The notes under the pieces: model-generated
Seen by the model: only the letters and a program-made list of their open reading frames with translations
Told to the model about the DNA's origin: nothing
Database searches by the model: none
In this document: piece after piece, positions 22,324 through 33,842 of the stretch
Numbering within the stretch: the first letter of the stretch is position 1
How the letters are laid out: every line of letters starts with the position of its first letter
Assembly (NCBI GenBank): GCA_949987705.1
Contig: OX465283.1
Location: 134,008,101-134,072,100 of the forward strand
Length of the DNA: 64,000 nucleotides
From: Thereva unica
Taxonomy: Eukaryota > Arthropoda > Insecta > Diptera > Therevidae
Reading direction: 5' to 3'
Translations under genes and position numbers: made by a program

Positions 22324-23048
22324 ACGAAGAAAAAACGAAGGTGATGCAACAATCCAGAGCAGGAAGATCTAGAATGGGAAGACATATAACCATCGACGAA
22401 CATAACCTAGAAGTAGTCGATAAAACAGTCTACCTTGGGTCTACTATCACAAAAAGAAACGAAGAAAAAGAAGAAATAACCAGACGAATACTACTGGCTA
22501 ATAGAGCCTTTTATGCCCAAAAACAAATCCTGCACTCAAGATTTGTACACAGGTAAACGAAACTCTCACTCTACAAAACAGTAATACGACCAGTACTGTG
22601 TTATGGTAGCGAGACTTGGACTATGACCCAGGACATAGAAGAACGAGTCAACAGGTTTGAGAGGAAAATTCTCAGATGCATAATAGGCCAGAGAGGATGG
22701 AATATGGCGAAGAAGATACAACAACGAGTTGTATGAAATTTTTGACGACCCACAACTCTCAACTTTAATAAAAATCAACAGACTGAGACTAGCCGGCCAC
22801 GTAATCAGAATGTAGGACAATCGTATCCCAAAACGGCTTATGGCATCAGAAATTTCGGGAAGTAGGCCAGTAGCAGTAGGTAGACCCAGGAGGAGATGGA
22901 TAGACTCTGTGACGGCTGACGCAGAGTCAATGCTCAACATCCGGAACTGGAGACATGCTGCAAGGGACCGTCAAACCTGGAGAAATGCCCTAGAGGAGGC
23001 CAAGGCTCGATTTGGGCTGTAGCGCCATTGGATGGATGGACAATGGAT
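22323..23048 (+). mobile_element. RTE-A copy 1, 3' part after the BEL insertion
   Basis: INEEKTKVMQQSRAGRSRMG continues the LINE palm; VDKTVYLGSTIT (thumb), VLCYGSETWTM and INRLRLAGHVIRM follow across small frameshifts (stop near 22556, shifts near 22705). The end is KRLMASEI...RRRWIDSV...RQTWRNALEEAKARFGL and a stop at 23020-23022. The 3' tail is a GGAT/TGGA simple repeat at 23028-23048, as expected for RTE-type LINEs. Confidence 0.85.
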
Positions 23049-24589
23049 GTAAGTCCAATTGACTAATGTAACTCGTTCACGTAGGCAAAATGGTATTATC
23101 CTTCCAGGATTAACTTACGAAAGTGGAGTTTCCTTAAAATCTAAATAAACATGTAAGTAAAGTACCTACTCTATACCAAAATAACAAATACAAAGAGCTC
23201 CAATACAAACTGTGTAAACAACGCGCAATTCCTCAACAAACTTCAGCTCAATTTATTTAATTGCCTTTCATTTTAAATAATGTTCACGTTCCGCCGATAT
23301 GATTAATTGTCGAAAATTACTTGATGTTCATCAATTGAAAAGTAGGACTTCCAGCGATACAAAAAAAGACACGGACTCTTATTTCATTAGTTCAAATCCA
23401 AGCAACGAAATTCCTTTTTGCATGAAAATCAATTTGAATAAATTTTTCGTAGTATTGATTTCCTCTTAGGGCTGGGTGCTCCGCGCGAAGGGATGAGCAG
23501 CAATCCGCTTAGGATGATCATCACTTCTGGATATTAAGATGTGATTGAGTGGCTTTTGATGACGGATTACTGTATTTAAGCGGGGGGTATTTCCGTATCG
23601 CCGCTTTCAAAATAATCCCCCTTGTTGTAGCTATATCGATAGAAGAAGCTTTCATGGCGGAAGCACTCGAGTCCTTTGAAGTAGAACAATTTCCGCCTGA
23701 GTAAAGTCGTTTTTTATTTAATTTTTAGCCCTTTATTTTCTAGTAACGCCGCACCCATCTATTCCGTTGAAGTCGGTAGTAACAAGTAAACATTATTTAT
23801 TTATTTGCGCAGATTTTATTACGATTTCTTAACATAACTTGTGGTGCTTAAAAAATTGATTCAGCCTATAAATAGGCAGAAAGCAACGTCGGTGGAAAGA
23901 AAGTGATAAAAACATCCGCGAAATGAATTAATGGAAAATGAAAATTAATAGCACAAGGTTTTATTTCAGCAATATAAACCTTATGCGAGATTTTATACAT
24001 TGGAAGCACGTGGCTCATGTGTGCTATCGTGTGATTCACCAATAAATGGAGGAAGTAATGTTATTGAAAGGGTCTCGTTCTACTTTTTATAAAGCAAGAA
24101 GTTAGAATTGCAGTTTAAGGTCGAATTCCTCAACAAGGACGTGATAGCACTTAAGTAAAGCAACAATACTGTCAATGGTATTGATAGAAATTTTATATGG
24201 GTTCTTGTTCTTCTCAATGCCGGAGGAAGACTCCCTAACTCCATTAAGGTACTCTTGAGGAATTCTTCCGTCTTCGGTTTTGTTTCAAGTCCTTTGTAGA
24301 TTAGAATGGACGACGTCCAGCTGGAGCGGAAAACAGTTTCGTAGATGCTTTTATGGGGAAATCTAATCTAGAGGAATACTTTTTGCACTATCACCTCTCT
24401 ACGTACATGGTGATACCATGATATACAATGTCTTAAAGAAATTTTGGTATAATTTTTTTTGCAAGAATTCTCCTTTTATTTCGGAACTGGGTAGAATGAG
24501 TTTATGTCCCGGGTGAAAATATAAGACTGAAAATTTACTGAATTTTTCAACGTTCAAGAGTAGTCGGAAAACGAACGAAAACTTTACTT
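23049..24589. other. Unannotated AT-rich stretch
   Basis: No gene, RNA gene or paired ends recognised. A GC-richer patch at 23470-23640 (GCTCCGCGCGAAGGGATGAG to TAAGCGGGGGG) stands out in composition but has no frame or repeat partner here. Confidence 0.4.
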
Positions 24590-24644
24590 AGGGGTCGTCC
24601 ATTAATTACCTGAGGTGTTTAGGGGGAGGGGGTCGAGCCGAATC

Positions 24645-25160
24645 TCACCAAAGCTCACGTGGGGGAGAGGGGGGTCGCGGCAAATATCACGTAATTTTTT
24701 TTTTTCCTCAAGAAACAGTGCAAAATTGCTAGAAAACTGGGTTAAATTAAGTAAAACATGCTTCTCCACTAACGACCCGCATTCACTTACAGGCTGCCGC
24801 CAGGACAGGCAGGCGCGGCCCGATGAAGGCAATACAATACTCAGTCTGACTGGGGGATGAGGACTTCAGGTATCGGCCTGATAGGCCAAGGGGTGCAGGT
24901 AACGTCATGATTCACTAAAGCTCACGTGGGGGGAGGGGGGGTCGCGGCAAATATCACGTAATTTTTTTTCCCTCAAGAAACAGTGTAAAATTGCTAGAAA
25001 ACTGGGTTAAATTAAGTAAAACATGCTTCTCCACTAACGACCCGCATTCACTTACAGGCTGCCGCCAGGACAGGTCCGCGGGCGCGGCCCGATGAAGGCA
25101 ATACAATACTCAGTCTTACTGGGGGATGCGGACTTCAGCTATCGGCCTGACGGCCTGACT
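24645..25160 (+). repeat. ~267-bp tandem duplication inside the TIR element
   Basis: Copy 1 (24645-24891) and copy 2 (24912-25160) are nearly identical. Both start at AAAGCTCACGTGGGG, share TGCTTCTCCACTAACGACCC and GGCGCGGCCCGATGAAGGC, and end at TATCGGCCTGA. Differences are a few indels in G, T and C runs and GTCCGC inserted in copy 2. Confidence 0.9.
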
Positions 25161-25526
25161 CACAGGCGAAAACGACAGTTTAGCATAGCAGGTTATTAAT
25201 ACAAGTGCATGTCGTCAACGAAAACTTTAAAGGCAGAAACAGAAATGCATGGACCACCATATTTGCTGACATAATGGACAGGCGGCGCGGAAAAATAAAA
25301 TGTATGGGAAATTCTCTCGCAGGCAGCCACCGTCACCGCCTTTGCGCTAATATGTTTGTGCCTTAGGCGGCTCCAGACTTACGCCGTGAACACCCGCGAA
25401 CAAGCGTGAACGCGAGTGTTAATGGTTTTCGCGCCTTGCTTTCAGGTCCGACTGGATACGGCGGGAATCCCTGCGGTAAATTCGCGGCTTGAGACTGAAT
25501 AGGAGTTCTGGGGTGGTAGCACGTAA

Positions 25527-25592
25527 GCTGTTTCAGTCGACCTCTTCATACAAGTGTTTCAAAAAATTTTGTATGAAGTGGTCGATTGAAGC
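25527..25592. repeat. Hairpin, 24-bp arms
   Basis: TTCAGTCGACCTCTTCATAC (25532-25551, arm extending to CAA) pairs with TTGTATGAAGTGGTCGATTG with two mismatches around a ~15-base loop. It may be a small MITE nested in the larger element. Confidence 0.6.
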
Positions 25593-26454
25593 AATCTGAT
25601 GACAACTGTCCACTCATATAATGATTTTTTCAGTTTTCTTGGACTGCAGGCTCCATCCAGCTGGCAGCTGGGGAGGTGTGGCGAAAACTTTCAGGCCACG
25701 GCCTGCAGTCGACCTGTGTGTGAAAGGTTGCCTTAAAATATGGCTAAATCCTACACAAAAAAATTTATGCGAACGTCAAAAGTAGCATAGTAGCCTCTTG
25801 TGTAGCCGCCACCGGCCAGCCAAACGGACGACTCGACGATGCCGACCCGCATAGAATATATAACTACAGGACGGGCTCTCGTCGAATTTTAGCGTAATGA
25901 AATTCTTGTTGATTATGAGTGCTCACAATTTGGTAGTTGTGTGTCCACTATAAGCGGAAAAGGCGAGTGGAATAGAGGAGTGGCAAATAGGAGTTCGAAT
26001 TATTGCTTATCTATAATAAACGTTAGCGGTTGCGACCGTAAATACGTATTTTTATTTAAATAATAGATTTTTTAAAATCTGAAAAATCTCACGTGAGATT
26101 AGGGGAGAGGCGGAGAGGGTCGAACCAAATCTCACGAAATCTCACCAAGGGGGAGGGTCGAAAAATAGGAAAAAACGCCTCACGTAATTTATGGAGGACC
26201 CCTTAAGTAGTGACCAAGACGGAACCGGAATGTACTGAAATTGTGTAAATTCGAGTCAAGACTGTGGACGAAACGGAAATCAGGCGGAGCTTAGACGGAA
26301 ACATTTCGACATTTGGATGAAAGGAGTGAACGTTAGAAATTTTCAAATTTTTTCTGAGTCCAATTAATGCGGAGTCTTTCTTTCTAAGAATATTTCACGT
26401 CTAAAAGCGACAAAAATTTTCGCCTTGTTTCCAGGTCTTTTTAGTCTTTTGCTA

Positions 26455-26546
26455 ATATTTATTTTTATTTATTTATTTATTTAATTATAACAACAACACA
26501 ATTAAGTACAGGGACTTATAAATATGTGTAGGTAAAAGGAGAGACA

Positions 26547-26577
<31 letters not shown>

Positions 26578-28355
26578 TAATTGAGATACAAGAATGAAAA
26601 AAAAAAAACGATATCAAGAACATATAATAGGTACTAATTTTGAATAAAAAACAAAAAGTGAAAGGAAAAAAGAAAAAAACTTAATTAAATTAAAAGAGAA
26701 AAAAAAAATAAAAAAAAATAAAACTTCATTAAATTAAAAGAGAAAAACTAGTGGACTTAAACTACATGATCATCTGCGGATATGCATAAAAAGATGTTTT
26801 CGAAAACTAGGAATGCTGCTGTTTCGCTTAATATTGATTGGCAGAGTGTTCCAAAGTCTGATAGCATGAATAAAGAACTGTTTTTCAGTAGTTCGGTGAT
26901 TAAAGCTGGGTATTAGTAGGTTCAGCGTTCTTTGAGAAGACGAGAAATTTAATATTTCGAATAAGTATTGAGGCTTGTGATATAAAATCAATTTCTTTAA
27001 AAAAATTATTGTTCGAAAATTAATATACTTTTGCAGAGTACAGCCCAAGACAGATTGTACATATGCAGAAATGTGATCAGAACGTCTAAGCATGAAGCAG
27101 TACCGAATGGCTGAGTTAAAAGCTACTTTTAGTGTTCTCAGTGTGTTGCAATCTAACGAGCAAAAAATTTCACATCCAAACATTAGCACAGGAATTAGAA
27201 GTATTTTTACTAGGGCAACGCGAGTTGAGGCAGGAGTATAGGATGCAGATATAGATAATTTTCTAAGTATCATGTATATCTTGGAGATAATACTATTAAT
27301 ATGATTACTCCAGGTTAAAGTATGATTAAAAATAACACCAAGGTTTTTAACAGATTTATTAAAAGGAATAACCACGTTGTTCATATATACTTTAGGGAAA
27401 GCAGACAGCTCGAGCGGGTTTTTATGAAAAACAATTGCATTGGACTTAGATGGATTAAGATCAAGGTGGTTATCAATAGACCATTTCGAGAGTCGAACAC
27501 CTTCAACGAGTTGATCTCTAACCTTGCTAATGTATAATTGAACATCGTCAGCATACAGGTGAAATCGACAAGAGCTAATAACGCCGGTAAGATCATTGAT
27601 AAACATTGAAAATAATAAGGGACCAAGGGTAGATCCTTGATGGACGCCACTGATAATATCAATCAGGTCAGACTTTTTGTCACCGAAGCACACGCGTTGT
27701 CGTCTATCTGTTAGATAAGATTTGATAAGTGTACAAGCGTGGTAAGAAAAATTAAAGAGAGATTGCAATTTATTCACTAATATAGCATGATTAACTCTGT
27801 CAAACGCTTTGGAGAAATCCAACAATACCAGCAGAGTTAGTTTATCGTCAACCATTGCCTGCCGAATATCCTCAGTGATTTTGAGGAGCGCAGAGCTGCA
27901 ACTATGTTTTGGTCTAAATCCAGATTGATAGGATGACAGAAGATTGTTTCCTTCAATAAATTCAGATATTTGTTCATGGGCAAGTTTTTCAAACACTTTT
28001 GAGAAAAATGGAAGAATAGAGATCGGACGAAAGTCTTGCGTGCCTGATTTTTTCGGTATTGGGATTATTTTAGCCAACTTCCACTTAGTAGGAAAAGTGG
28101 AAGACCATATTATTGAATTAAATATATGAGTAACGTAGGGAAGTATCAATGGTAAGATCATCTTTATAAACTTAGGATGGATGTCGTCAAGTCCCACGGA
28201 GTTCGATTTAACACTTAACACTGCCTCATATACTTGATGCTGGGAAACATTGGAAAATGAGAACCCTTGAGAAGGATCTCTATCAATGAGGTGGGTAAGA
28301 CTAAGATCTTCATCATGTACACCAACATACTGATTAGATGAGAGCTGGTTTTTTC
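26455..28355 (-). mobile_element. CR1/Jockey-like LINE, 5'-truncated, RT frame intact
   Basis: The coding part runs from about 28355 down to 26770. It is followed by a ~300-base AT-rich 3' UTR with (TTA)n at 26549-26575 and a terminal ATTTATTT simple tail at 26455-26485 (the 3' end on the minus strand). The 5' end is cut within the start of the RT domain. The open frame makes this the youngest-looking LINE in the window. Confidence 0.85.
26770..28355 (-). CDS. LINE reverse transcriptase (5'-truncated, uninterrupted)
   Basis: The frame is open from about 28355; the first ATG gives 483 codons (28221). RT blocks in order: LDDIHPKFIKMILPLILPYV, RPISILPFFSKVFEKLAHEQ, YQSGFRPKHSCSSALL, LLDFSKAFDRVNHAI (palm A Asp), SGVHQGSTLGPLLFSMFIND, FHLYADDVQLY (catalytic YADD), LNPSKSNAIVF and VKNLGVIFNHTLTWSNHI. 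The C-terminal part (RSDHISAYVQSVLGC, RLWNTLPINIKRNS) is typical of CR1/Jockey elements. His replaces the usual Pro in SGVHQG. Both endonuclease and ORF1 are missing, so it cannot move alone. Confidence 0.88.
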
Positions 28356-29099
28356 AATACGACCCGGAAACCAAACGCCAAAGCTCACAATGGTTGTCTC
28401 CGCACGCCCCCGTCCGTTTTTCCATTTTCGTGACGAGCACCACGAACACACGTTTACTCAACACGACAGAGCAGGCGAACTAAACAAGCTAGAGCGATGG
28501 CAAATATATCAATGGAGAGGGGAAGGATGCCGAGAGAAGGGAAAGGGAATTTCAAGGTCGCAGGGTTACCACAATCGCGGCAATATAATCAGTCTCATTA
28601 CTTAATTGTCACACCTCGTATAAAACTCGTGAAAGGTAACTAATCTCAGTTTTCAATGGAAATAATAATATCTGCCTTATTTCAGGCAGAATTTCGTCTA
28701 AAAATCATTTTTCCTTTCTGTCCTTTTTCAGTTTTATATTTTCACCTGGGGCATGTCTTACTAACAAATTTATGATTATTGTTACAAATTCAGAAACAAA
28801 ATGTTTGCCTTTAAGCTGTTCATGAACTAGAAGTGCTCATAATTATTTTAGTATGAAATTCGACTGTGAAATATAGTTATTAAGTAGTTATGTTTTACAT
28901 TATTATAATTTAAAAGAAGTTCTATAGAATTATACATAGTGCCTCGATGCCCCTCCTCACTTACTGCGCATGAAATCGAGGATATGAAACAAATGCGATT
29001 TTCGACCAGTCGTAGCCTTAAGGTAACGAGTTATAAATTGGTGTTTCTGCGCTAACTATCTACAGTCATACTGTATTCAAGCAATTTAAATAAATTGGT
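28356..29099. other. Unannotated stretch
   Basis: No gene recognised. The first ~250 bases are GC-richer than the rest and hold a 71-codon open frame without any domain; I treat it as chance. Confidence 0.4.
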
Positions 29100-29610
29100 T
29101 ACCTTCTGAGGCGGATACTAAAGGAAGATTTGGCCCACGTTTCTCAATACAACCAACCAGATGCTGCCCTTTTTGGCACATCTAAGTTCTGAGCATACCG
29201 GTTTAGACGTTATTGGCACAAGGTAACCGAAGGACTCCACTACTTCAAATTCATATTCTTCTACTTTGATTGTGTGATCAATGAATCTCGTAGACGTTTA
29301 TTTTGCATCTACTATCAACGATCTCGGTATTTTGGTAGGTTTGTGGGGAATTATGCTTTTCGCCATAGGACCCGAATCTCTTTTTCAAAGCCTTGTTTAA
29401 AAGGAGATGAGCTAGGTCGTCCATATATTGATTATTCTAGGTAGTCTCTTGGAATAACCAGACCAGAGATTTGAAACACTCGAAGTTAAGGTTAAAATAC
29501 AATCAGTTTCTGTTTTACCAGGAATGAAGCAACACTGACTTCACTTACAACATTTTCAGCGTATCGAGCTATCCTATTTTGAAAGATAGCTGAGAATATT
29601 TTTTACTCAG
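29100..29610 (-). mobile_element. RTE-C LINE fragment, antisense
   Basis: The minus strand reads KIFSAIFQNRIARYAENVV (29500-29600), matching KIFSAILQNRMAPYARNII of the RTE-C copy at 46050. Further on it reads IKVEEYEFEVVESFGYL (29215-29270), matching IKVEQHKLDVVKSFTYL at 46680. The palm between them is mostly lost. Relic only. Confidence 0.65.
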
Positions 29611-30169
29611 TACTATCATCGATGTATTACATGTCTTAATTTCTCTTTTTTTTGGGGGGTGAGGGGGAGCTAAATAATTCTATAGACAGACAATCAGTTT
29701 CAAGTATCAATATCGTAGCCCAGGGTACAGCAGGATTAGAGCAGAATAAACCAAAACGTATCCATAAACGCACGAAGATGCATGCTCCTGCCTGAATCAA
29801 AGGTTATTTTGAGCATAAGTTTTCCATTGAAGTACAAAAGCTTCTACTTTTCTGACGCAGCATTCCCACTAATTAATTTGGCATCGTTCTTTATTATTTT
29901 GACTATGAAATGACAATTCTCATTCGTGCAACTGATGTGGGTATAGCTTTCCAAATTATTATTTCTTTCTGTTTTTCTTCTGGTGAGGCACTGGGTCTAA
30001 ATATATCGCTGCCACACTACTTGACTTTTTATTTATTTAATTCTTTTATTTCATGATTACATATCTTTCGACGCTGAAAAACGCACGTACATTACAACAC
30101 GTTAATTAATGAAAAGCCCGTTTCCTGAACATCTTTAACGACCCCGCATAGTACGTAGTTAGGCAGACT

Positions 30170-31080
30170 ATTTTTTTATATGAAAAAACCAAGATTAGGA
30201 GTAACCCTTTATACTACCAGTCATGTCGATCAGTTCATGGTGCAATGTCTAGTAATAAGCTAGTAGACTATTCCAAATTTGAAACGAATGAACAGAAAAA
30301 TATCTTTGCCCAGCTATGGAGACTCTTGGCAGTATAAATAACGTTCTTCTAGACGTACGCCGAATTTGGAGAGATGTATGTAGATAACGGTCGGAATGCA
30401 GAAGCTTATAAAGAAATATCCATGCCTTGAGAAGTAGGTAATCATCAATTGTGCATCCCAGAAGGGAACAACGGACTGAAGTGATCGGATCGAGCCAAGA
30501 CTGTAGACAAACTTACGTAGTCGTTGAAGGCCACATTAAGTTTACCACGGCATGCTGCATCAATAAAAGGAAAGACTAAGATAGCGTAATTAAAGTATGG
30601 TAGCACTAGAGATTTAGTTATCTTTGAGAGAGACCCTAAGTGTAGGATGGAGGCGTATAGCCAGAGATGCTGTAAATTACCATATATTTTAAAAAGCGTA
30701 TGAGAAATATGATCGCAGGAGGTTAGTTGTGAGTTCAGATGAACGCCTGGGTTTATGACTAGCGTTTGGTAAGGTAGGCATGTGTTCATAAGAATGGTAG
30801 GTGGAAAACGGTCGGTATCTAATTTACTCCTATACATTGGAATGCAACAGGACTAAGAGGCATTAAGCTGTAGACGGGTGGATACAGACCTTTGATAAAT
30901 ACGATTGAGATCTGCATTTATGTCCGCAATGCAGTTCTCAGCCAGTCCAAAGCGGCATAAATGTGGAGACTGCTAGGATTATTTAAAAGTAATGGTTCTA
31001 GTATGGAGCCCTGCTTTCGTTATCAGTAAGGGATTCGAAAACTACTTATGCAACCATACTTTTGGGAACGATTCTGCAGG
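30170..31080 (-). mobile_element. Composite LINE remnant: CR1/R1-like C-terminus plus LINE-J-like tail
   Basis: An open stretch of 130 codons (30445-30837) reads LVINPGVHLNSQLTSCDHIS and KSLVLPYFNYAILVFPFIDA, the post-palm region of LINE RTs. Upstream, FGLAENCIADINADLNRIYQ and TRLQLNAS continue it. In contrast, 30172-30290 resembles the LINE-J 3' end (TTTTTTTATATGA, CTACCAGTCATGTCG, GGTGCAATGTCTAGTAATAA). Two families thus meet near 30300. Confidence 0.6.
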
Positions 31081-31154
31081 TAACTACAGATTACGGAGGT
31101 AACAGGGGATATAAATCCCATGTGGGTTGCCAATTTGGTAAATACGTGCATTCT

Positions 31155-31380
31155 TGGGAGCCTCGGCAGCCTAGGGAGTAAGGTGTCTGGCTACCATCAC
31201 AGAGGTCCCGGGTTCGAATCCTGGCCAGCCCCACGGTCCTTCGCCTTTCCAACTTTTCCACCTAAATAACTTTCCTTCTTTCTTCTTCCCTCCGCCTTTC
31301 CCCGCTCCACCTAAGCGCCGATGTCTAAAGTCGCGATAGTAGATAATGGTTGGGAGTAGGTGGACTTAAAATATCACGGG
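31155..31380 (+). mobile_element. tRNA-derived SINE, copy 1
   Basis: A tRNA-like head holds an A-box-like AGCCTAGGGAGTAAGG at ~31168 and a B box GGTTCGAATCC at 31211-31221. It is followed by CCTTCGCCTTTCC and a CT-rich body, then GTCGCGATAGTAGATAATGG and GGGAGTAGGTGGA. The body is shared with the antisense copy at 46759-47202. The head has no complete acceptor stem, so it is a SINE rather than a tRNA gene. Confidence 0.75.
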
Positions 31381-31399
31381 TTGGTTTTGGCAGTTATCT

Positions 31400-32589
31400 A
31401 AAATTAAATGCTATGTAAAAAGAAAGTTGGACAAATTTATCTTCTTAAAAGCTCTGCAAGGTTAAGTTACAATTATCTGTGTATGTATACTATCATCATT
31501 ATAGCTCTGTTGCGCTACAGTTCTGGATGAGGTTCGTCTAATTTTTTGAGTCTAAACAATTTCTGAGATCTGTTTGCCGGCTCGTGACTTTCAGTTGTTC
31601 TTGATTCTTACTTATCATTTTCTTGAATGCATTTGACATTTCTACCGACCTTGGCTCCGAAATTGCTTGATCAGTCAATCTCTCCAGTTTAGCTTTCTAT
31701 TCCTCCCTATCACAATCTACATTGTATAAGACATTAAAAGTAATCCATCCCGTTTCCTGGTTATCCGTCTTCAAATTTATCTAAAAACCAAGTATGAAGA
31801 AACTTATCTGTACTTAAAGAAAAATGTTGTCGATAATTTTTAACTACCACTCTTAGTATTTAAGTATATTGTAAACTGCATTGCCCTAGTACTCCATTTC
31901 TAAATCTTCTCATTACCCTCAACTGAATTTATGTGCATTGAAGGCATTGAACATAAATTCTGTTTCATACATAAAACGTTTTACTTGCCACTTTCTTTAC
32001 ACAAAGAACAAAAAACCATTTTTAACTAATGATGTTAACGTTGGTACCTACATAAAACTATTGTCATTTTAACTACCTTCTTTAAGATAAGAGAGTTTTC
32101 ACCTTTTCACTTCCAAATAACTACCGCCTTTTTTGCAAGGTGATAGAGTCCGAACTACATTTATATGCAATACGCATCTTTACGCATGGCGAAAACATAA
32201 TTTGCTTTCTCTTTTTCAACTGATTACTGAAGGTATATTTCATAGTTCTGTATGTACTTCTCAAAGTTCAGATTTAATTTGATCATAATTAATTAATTAG
32301 AAATAATTTATATGCTTTCTTTACTCCAGAAATTCAATGGCTAGATAGAGTTGATTGTTTTGATAACAATCATTTTGTGAGTTTAGGTAAGCACGAAATA
32401 AATTATCTGTGATTTGAAATTTGATGTTCTTCTCTTATTAAGCAAATGTTTGCGGTTTTGAGGTACCTACCTTTACTTTTTATTTCCAAAAATCTTTTCT
32501 AATTCGTTTTTAATTAATATAGAGATAAATTTGCTATACGTTTTCCATATCTTAATCTTAATCGACAAATCAATTTTCCTTGATTTCTC
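31400..32589. other. Unannotated AT-rich stretch
   Basis: No gene, element ends or RNA gene recognised. Confidence 0.4.
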
Positions 32590-33280
32590 AGCTAAATCGA
32601 AATCTTGGTTTCATGAAGAAATTAAATCGCTAATTGTTAAAAGGCAGTGCGAGTTCGGTAATGTAGGTGCGAGTTCGGTAATGTTCAGCTGCCTTGGCTA
32701 CAAGCTACAAGTCCTACATTCGGCCTCGCCTTGAATACAACTCGTATATCTGGGCGGGCGCTCCTAAATCCACTTTGGCTTGACTAGACAAGGCGCAAAA
32801 CCGCGCCATCTCACTGGCTCAAGCACCCATTGGCGTTAGCATCCTTTGCTCCTCCATCGATCCTTTAAGCCACCGTAGGAATGTAGCAGCTCTCAGTAAG
32901 TTTTACCGCTATTACAATGGCGCCTGCTCCACTGAAATCAAAAACCTCCTCCTACACGGCAAATTTTTTCCCGCAACACAAGACTAGCCAACTCGGCTCA
33001 CCCCTTCACCCTACAACCCTCCCCTTCACGCACATTACGGTTTAGCGGTCAATTGTGGAATTGCCTTCCGCAGTCGGTATTTCCGAACTCATATAACATC
33101 TCAGAGCTCAGACGCAAGGTTCATCGACATCTACTCATGAACCCGCTAGATTCCTAACCTATCCTATCTCATCTTTCCTTCAGATCAAGCTCACTACTAT
33201 ACATTGCACCATGACTTGAACGACATGACGGACTAGTAGTACAAAGGATGACTCCTAAGATTCATCTTATCACAAAAAAA
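32590..33280 (+). mobile_element. LINE-J copy with large internal deletion
   Basis: KSWFHEEIKSLIVKRQCEF (~32598-32655) looks like the end of a LINE endonuclease domain. After a short direct repeat the sequence jumps to the RT C-terminus (YKLQVLHSASP frame region; YKSYIRPRLEYNSYIW-like codons, AWLDKAQNRAI, LSHRRNVAALSKFY). It then continues through the 3' UTR to an A tail at 33274-33280. The RT core is gone. Confidence 0.7.
32647..32684 (+). repeat. Direct duplication, 20-bp unit
   Basis: GTGCGAGTTCGGTAATGTAG at 32647-32666 is repeated (18 of 20 bases) at 32667-32684, exactly where the LINE-J copy jumps from endonuclease to RT C-terminus. Confidence 0.85.
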
Positions 33281-33842
33281 GTCATTCTGAAATGTTCAGC
33301 TACAGACTTCCAATTGCTGAAAATTTCAATATGTTTCTTTATCATTGGTGCTTAAAAGCTATACGGCTTAGGAATAATGTTGACTTTTTATTTTCATGAG
33401 CTTTTTCCTTCGGTTTCAGTAAAAAATTAATAAAACAACTTGTGAAATTTGGGAATGGACACTAAAAATGAAGCCACTGTTCATAACCTTAGTCTTGAAA
33501 CACCTTATCAATATTTTATATCTAACCGAACCACCCTCATATCTCTGTTACAAAGATCATCTAATAGATTCAGCTTTCGATGTGTTGATTCTCTTTAAGT
33601 TGTCACTCCCCTAAACTAAAACTAAACCAAAGTGACTGGTGCCATAGTGTTTCTCCGAGGGTTCTAAAAATGTTGCTACCTTGAATGCTGCCTATTCTAT
33701 CTCCATTATTCAACTCCTGCATCAAGGTGTCATCCAGTTTGCCATTTCTAAGATCTGGTCTCTTGGTCTACGCTTGCCTTCCAGTGGATTTTGGGTCTCC
33801 TTTGCTGACGCACCCCATAGATACTACCACAGAAAAGCTGTC
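33281..33842. other. Unannotated stretch
   Basis: No gene recognised; the 103-codon frame at 33681-33992 runs into the TIR elements and has no domain. Confidence 0.4.

Larger units (their letters stand above)
24591..26203. mobile_element. 1.6-kb TIR element with TTA target duplication
   Basis: The left end GGGGTCGTCCATTAATTAC and the right end TAATTTATGGAGGACCCC are inverted copies. Similarity reaches ~60 bp inward through GTGAGG, GGGTCGA and TCTCACC words. TTA flanks both sides (24588-24590 and 26204-26206), fitting a PIF/Harbinger-type TWA target. It has no transposase frame and carries an internal tandem duplication and a hairpin, so it is nonautonomous and composite. Confidence 0.75.

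Noticed and set aside
24602..24860. Open frames on both strands at 24602-24860
   Set aside because: They lie inside the TIR element and its duplicated unit; no domain.
31155..31235. tRNA gene on the plus strand
   Set aside because: It has a B box and a rough A box but no paired acceptor stem, and the same sequence continues into a repeated body at 39302 and 46759, so it is a SINE head.
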